Source: Mesostigma viride
Taxonomy: Eukaryota > Streptophyta > Mesostigmatophyceae > Mesostigmatales > Mesostigmataceae
DNA: 64,000 bases
Assembly (NCBI GenBank): GCA_009746045.1
Contig: RPFO01000080.1
Span: forward strand, 10,884,923 to 10,948,922
Direction of reading: 5' to 3'
The notes under the pieces: model-generated
Databases searched by the model: none
Seen by the model: the letters and a program-made list of their open reading frames with translations, nothing else
Told to the model about the DNA's origin: nothing
Part shown: positions 40,985-64,000 of the stretch, piece by piece
Layout of the letters: each line of letters starts with the position of its first letter
Position numbering within the stretch: position 1 is the stretch's first letter
Translations under genes and position numbers: made by a program

Positions 40985-41310
40985 GGCCGACCTAGTGGCA
41001 CGTCCCAGCCCAGTTTGAACACCGCATTTCCTCCCTCTCTCTGGCTCGGACTGCTATGCGCGCAGAACAAGAAGAGGTGGCAGACCATTGTCAGGCCCAC
41101 ACACCAGCCCCTGCGGACAAGTCCCCTCCCCCCAGGAGGAAGGGGCGCTTTGCTGAGTAGAGTAGTTACGGTTTTCTAGATTAGCTTAGAGCTAGCTTAG
41201 TTCGGTTTCGCGGCTTCGCTCACCTCCATCCATCAAGCAAGGGAATATGTGCTACATGATCTCCCAACGGAGTCATGTTATTATTTAATTTAGTTTTAAT
41301 TTTAATTTTT
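40985..41310 (+). repeat. 3' end of a repeated gene or non-LTR element, copy 2
   Basis: Homologous to 27779-28120. The terminal-exon equivalent (41066-41160) has a one-base deletion relative to copy 1, which breaks the frame, but it ends in the same TAG. The 3' stretch 'gctacatgatctcccaacgg' is almost unchanged, followed by a TTTAAT-rich tail. Confidence 0.55.
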
Positions 41311-41835
41311 CATGGCATGGCGCAGACGACAACCACATTGATGGCCACGAACTCATAAAACAGCTCGGCGTAGGCTTGTGCCAGACCAACGGCCAAGGCC
41401 TCGGTCTTGGGGCTGATTTCTAACCCCACCTTCTGCAGGCGTCAGCCTACCTCCCGAATGCCACCTACTAAACAACTAGGCGGGTAGGAAGATATGCCTT
41501 GCCAGCATATGTGGTTGTCTCATTATTAATATGTAACAAGTGTATCCCGTAGGGCTCCGCCCCTAATGAAAGGTCGCTTTTTTGCAAGACGTGAGACGTC
41601 CTATCTAAATTCGACCCCTACTGGCCTAGGCTATTCCCACCCTTTGATCTGCCATAGATGACTTCCACGCGCTATCAAGAGGTCGCATTCCCACGTCGCC
41701 GGTCTTTGGATCCACTATTCCCTGCCGGACAACCGGCGCGGGAAACTCCACTCAACTCAACCTAATCGTCGCCGGTCGCATTTCCGCCCTCTACAACCTT
41801 TCCCGTCCCCCCATGCGAATCATGTCAAGTAGAAT
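41311..41835. other. spacer, no gene
   Basis: No frame or motif recognised; a 'cgtcgccggtc' pair at 41694 and 41767. Confidence 0.4.
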
Positions 41836-42126
41836 CCCGTGAAAAAGAATCCCGTCAACAGTATTCCGTCTAGCAGGCGTCAATCACTGAATCCTGCATG
41901 TCAATCCCGTCGATCCCGTCGATCCCGCGTCAATCCCGTCAATCCCGTCATTGAATCCCGTCAATCCCGTCAATCCCGTCAATCCCGTCAATCCCGTCAA
42001 TCCCGTCAATCCCGTCAATCCCGTCAATCCCGTCAATCCCGTCAATCCCATCAATCCCGTCAATCCCGTCAATATTCCCGTCAATCCCGTCAATCCCGTC
42101 GATCCCGTCGATCCCGTCAATCCCGT
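41836..42126. repeat. 9-bp minisatellite (CCCGTCAAT)n
   Basis: About 25 units, variants 'cccgtcgat' at both ends and 'cccatcaat' once. The 9-bp length keeps frames open, giving repetitive Asn-Pro-Val or Ser-Arg-Gln frames that I do not regard as coding. Confidence 0.95.
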
Positions 42127-43681
42127 CCAGCGGCGGAGTTCAGTAAATCTCTGCCCACGATCCTCATGATCATGTCAGGTAAAAATTATCAAATAGGTAG
42201 CTCCCGTCAAATAGGCCCAGCTGTAGTTGGATCCCGTCACAATACCTTTTTCATATCCCAACTCCGAGAACTAAGTAGGTGCGAATGGCGAATTTTTCGA
42301 CGAAATTATTTGCCATGGCCGTTGAGAAGCTCCGTTTATAGGGTAGGATGCCTACTACTTCAGGTTTATAATGGGATACCTAACTATTTGTACCAACAAC
42401 CGAGTGTAGACACCCAACAACATGTCAGAAGCCCCTTTAATTGTAAACACCCAACAAACTGGGCGTGTACGTGGAGGACGACACACACAGTACAATCCTT
42501 GAGATAGGATGGCAAACCTGCAGGCCAGGGCTGGCAGCTCTTGCCAGCATGTGGCAAGCTGCCCTTTCCTACGGCGGGAAACATGAAGAGAATGTTGGTA
42601 ACTCCTAACTACATGCATTTTCACCAACGCAATATGTTCAGCAAGCAAACAGTACCTCATCCCTTACAAGCCCGTTGATCTGTTCCTGCAGTAGGTGCTA
42701 GATCATCACGTTCAGGGCGCTACGATCCCAATGGTAATCATAAGAAAAACTGCTTCATTTCCCAGTTCTCACTCGACCATAAGTGTCTATAGTCAAAAGC
42801 AATTCAGAGAGAGCATGGCAACCCATGCACGGTACCGTCCCCGACAAATTGTAGAATGGGCCTGTAGCTTAACCAGCCACAACATAGACGAAATCGCTGA
42901 AAATGCTCCAGGATGCGCCAGGAAGCGCACACCAAACGGCCGGAAGTCGTCGGAAAGAAGGCAAGAAGATTACGCCAACGAGCTGATAAGGCACGAAAAC
43001 AATGCAGACATGAATTTGAGCATAACATCTTACCGTGACAAGCAATATTCTTCGCCCGGGCACACAAATTATGTGAACGTTTCGTGGAAAGGTCAGACGT
43101 GCAATGAGCAAGCCCAAAGAAATTCCAGCCATCATCGTCGGGAAGATGACGAGAACCAGCGGGGGTTCGTTGGATTTTACAAATATCGAAGGCGTGCAGG
43201 GAAGGTAGCTTTCATAAATTACCGCGAAGGTTTTGGCGCGGAAAAGTATCGACGCGGGGCCGGGCCGGGGTTGTTGTTGTTGTTGTTGTTGCTCACGCCA
43301 CACAGCAAGATAAGATTTGGATGGGCAGCAGAGATCTGGAAACGGCCGAGGTGGTCGCGCTTGATCAGATTCTAGAATCAAGGTCTGATTCGATGCAGTC
43401 GCCGCAGCTCGCGAGCGCGGCTGTTGGAAAGAGAATCACGTTGAGTTGAGTTTATTCCCGCGCCGGAAAGAGAATTATGGTGTCCGAGATACCGTACGTC
43501 CGACATCCCGTGACTTGGCTTGCCGTACGTCGTCGCTCCCAAAAATTGGCCGCTCCCCTGAGTCCCCTCTCAAGTCTCAAGTTCCCATGAATGCATTCAT
43601 TCAACAACAGCACGCGTACGATCTTAGAATCGTTTCGTTTCGATATATATATTGATGGCCACCGCGGCGTTCTAATTGTGA
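42127..43681. other. upstream region of the cyclase gene, no supported gene
   Basis: A 226-codon frame at 42695-43375 has no recognisable domain and includes a (GTT)n run translated as poly-Leu. A TATA-like 'gatatatatattgatgg' (43642-43658) lies 25-40 bp before the cyclase ATG. Confidence 0.4.
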
Positions 43682-62606
<18,925 letters not shown>

Positions 62607-62858
62607 GTACGTGCCAAAAGAGGTCCAAGGTTATTGGCCCGGAACAAGCTCCTTTTCTGTAAATCAAAAGCCATGGAAGAGTACATCGTTTAGCTTTTAC
62701 TTCGATGTTGTCTAACCTATTGCTTTCCATCTTCCTTTCTTGATTATTACCGTTATTGTAATCGTGGTTTGAATCTATTTTCGGTCTTTGATACTTGCTT
62801 TATTTCTTATCTTTTGATGTCCTTTGCTTTTAGTTCCAATTCAGCTTCGTTTGTTGTT

Positions 62859-63970
<1,112 letters not shown>

Positions 63971-64000
63971 TTCCCATTCCAAGTTCAATGTCAACTTCAA

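Noticed and set aside
42695-43375. 226-codon frame upstream of the cyclase gene
   Set aside because: No domain, contains a translated (GTT)n run, and the opposite strand is equally open; not enough to call a gene.

Overview
This is eukaryotic nuclear DNA, most likely from a green alga (Chlorophyta); I cannot name the genus. The evidence is a 13-exon gene with GT/AG introns, a class III nucleotidyl cyclase domain with the insertion and 'RGLRVRMGIH' strand I associate with green-algal cyclases, a one-exon leucine-rich-repeat protein with high GC at third codon positions, a Ty3/Gypsy retrotransposon with a chromodomain, and very dense micro- and minisatellites. I saw no bacterial operons and no tRNA or rRNA genes.

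Layout. 1-325 (-) may be the end of a gene running off the left edge. 942-11691 is a very young, nearly intact Ty3/Gypsy (chromovirus-type) LTR retrotransposon: 572-bp LTRs with one difference, a perfect 5-bp target duplication (ttcac), an upstream ORF with an RNase H1-type hybrid-binding domain, gag, protease, RT/RNase H, integrase with chromodomain, and a large extra ORF of unknown function after pol. It sits inside an older copy of a dispersed repeat. 12347-13252 (-) is a TRAF-like RING-finger gene with an unusual Cys/Leu heptad coiled coil. 16500-19361 (+) is an F-box-like/LRR protein, preceded by a 32-bp minisatellite. 21623-27101 is a decayed Penelope-like retroelement (RT plus an upstream GIY-YIG-like segment, minus strand) between two nearly identical 257-bp direct repeats. 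29004-32518 (+) holds two adjacent ORFs that look like a transposon: a zinc-ribbon/NLS protein and a large protein with a possible DDE-type core. 33000-43600 is mostly gene-free: AT-rich DNA, a 184-bp satellite, a 1.2-kb block of (CA), (ACGC) and (CTCC) repeats, fragments of non-LTR elements and a 9-bp minisatellite.

43682-62606 (+), continuing past the right edge, is the main host gene. I assembled it by hand from 13 exons whose splice phases all agree (866 codons so far). It encodes a signal peptide, four repeated Cys-rich ectodomain modules (two exons each, phase 1-2-1), a short Pro-rich linker, one transmembrane helix and a cytoplasmic class III cyclase domain. This is the layout of a receptor-type nucleotidyl cyclase. 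Its introns are full of simple repeats, a 149-bp near-perfect hairpin, a MITE-like element and a possible alternative last exon that would yield a soluble ectodomain. The window ends in a 1.1-kb chain of hexanucleotide repeats inside the last visible intron.

Most long open frames between 36.7-38.3, 44.8-46.2, 56.7-57.3 and 62.8-64.0 kb are read-throughs of simple repeats, not genes.
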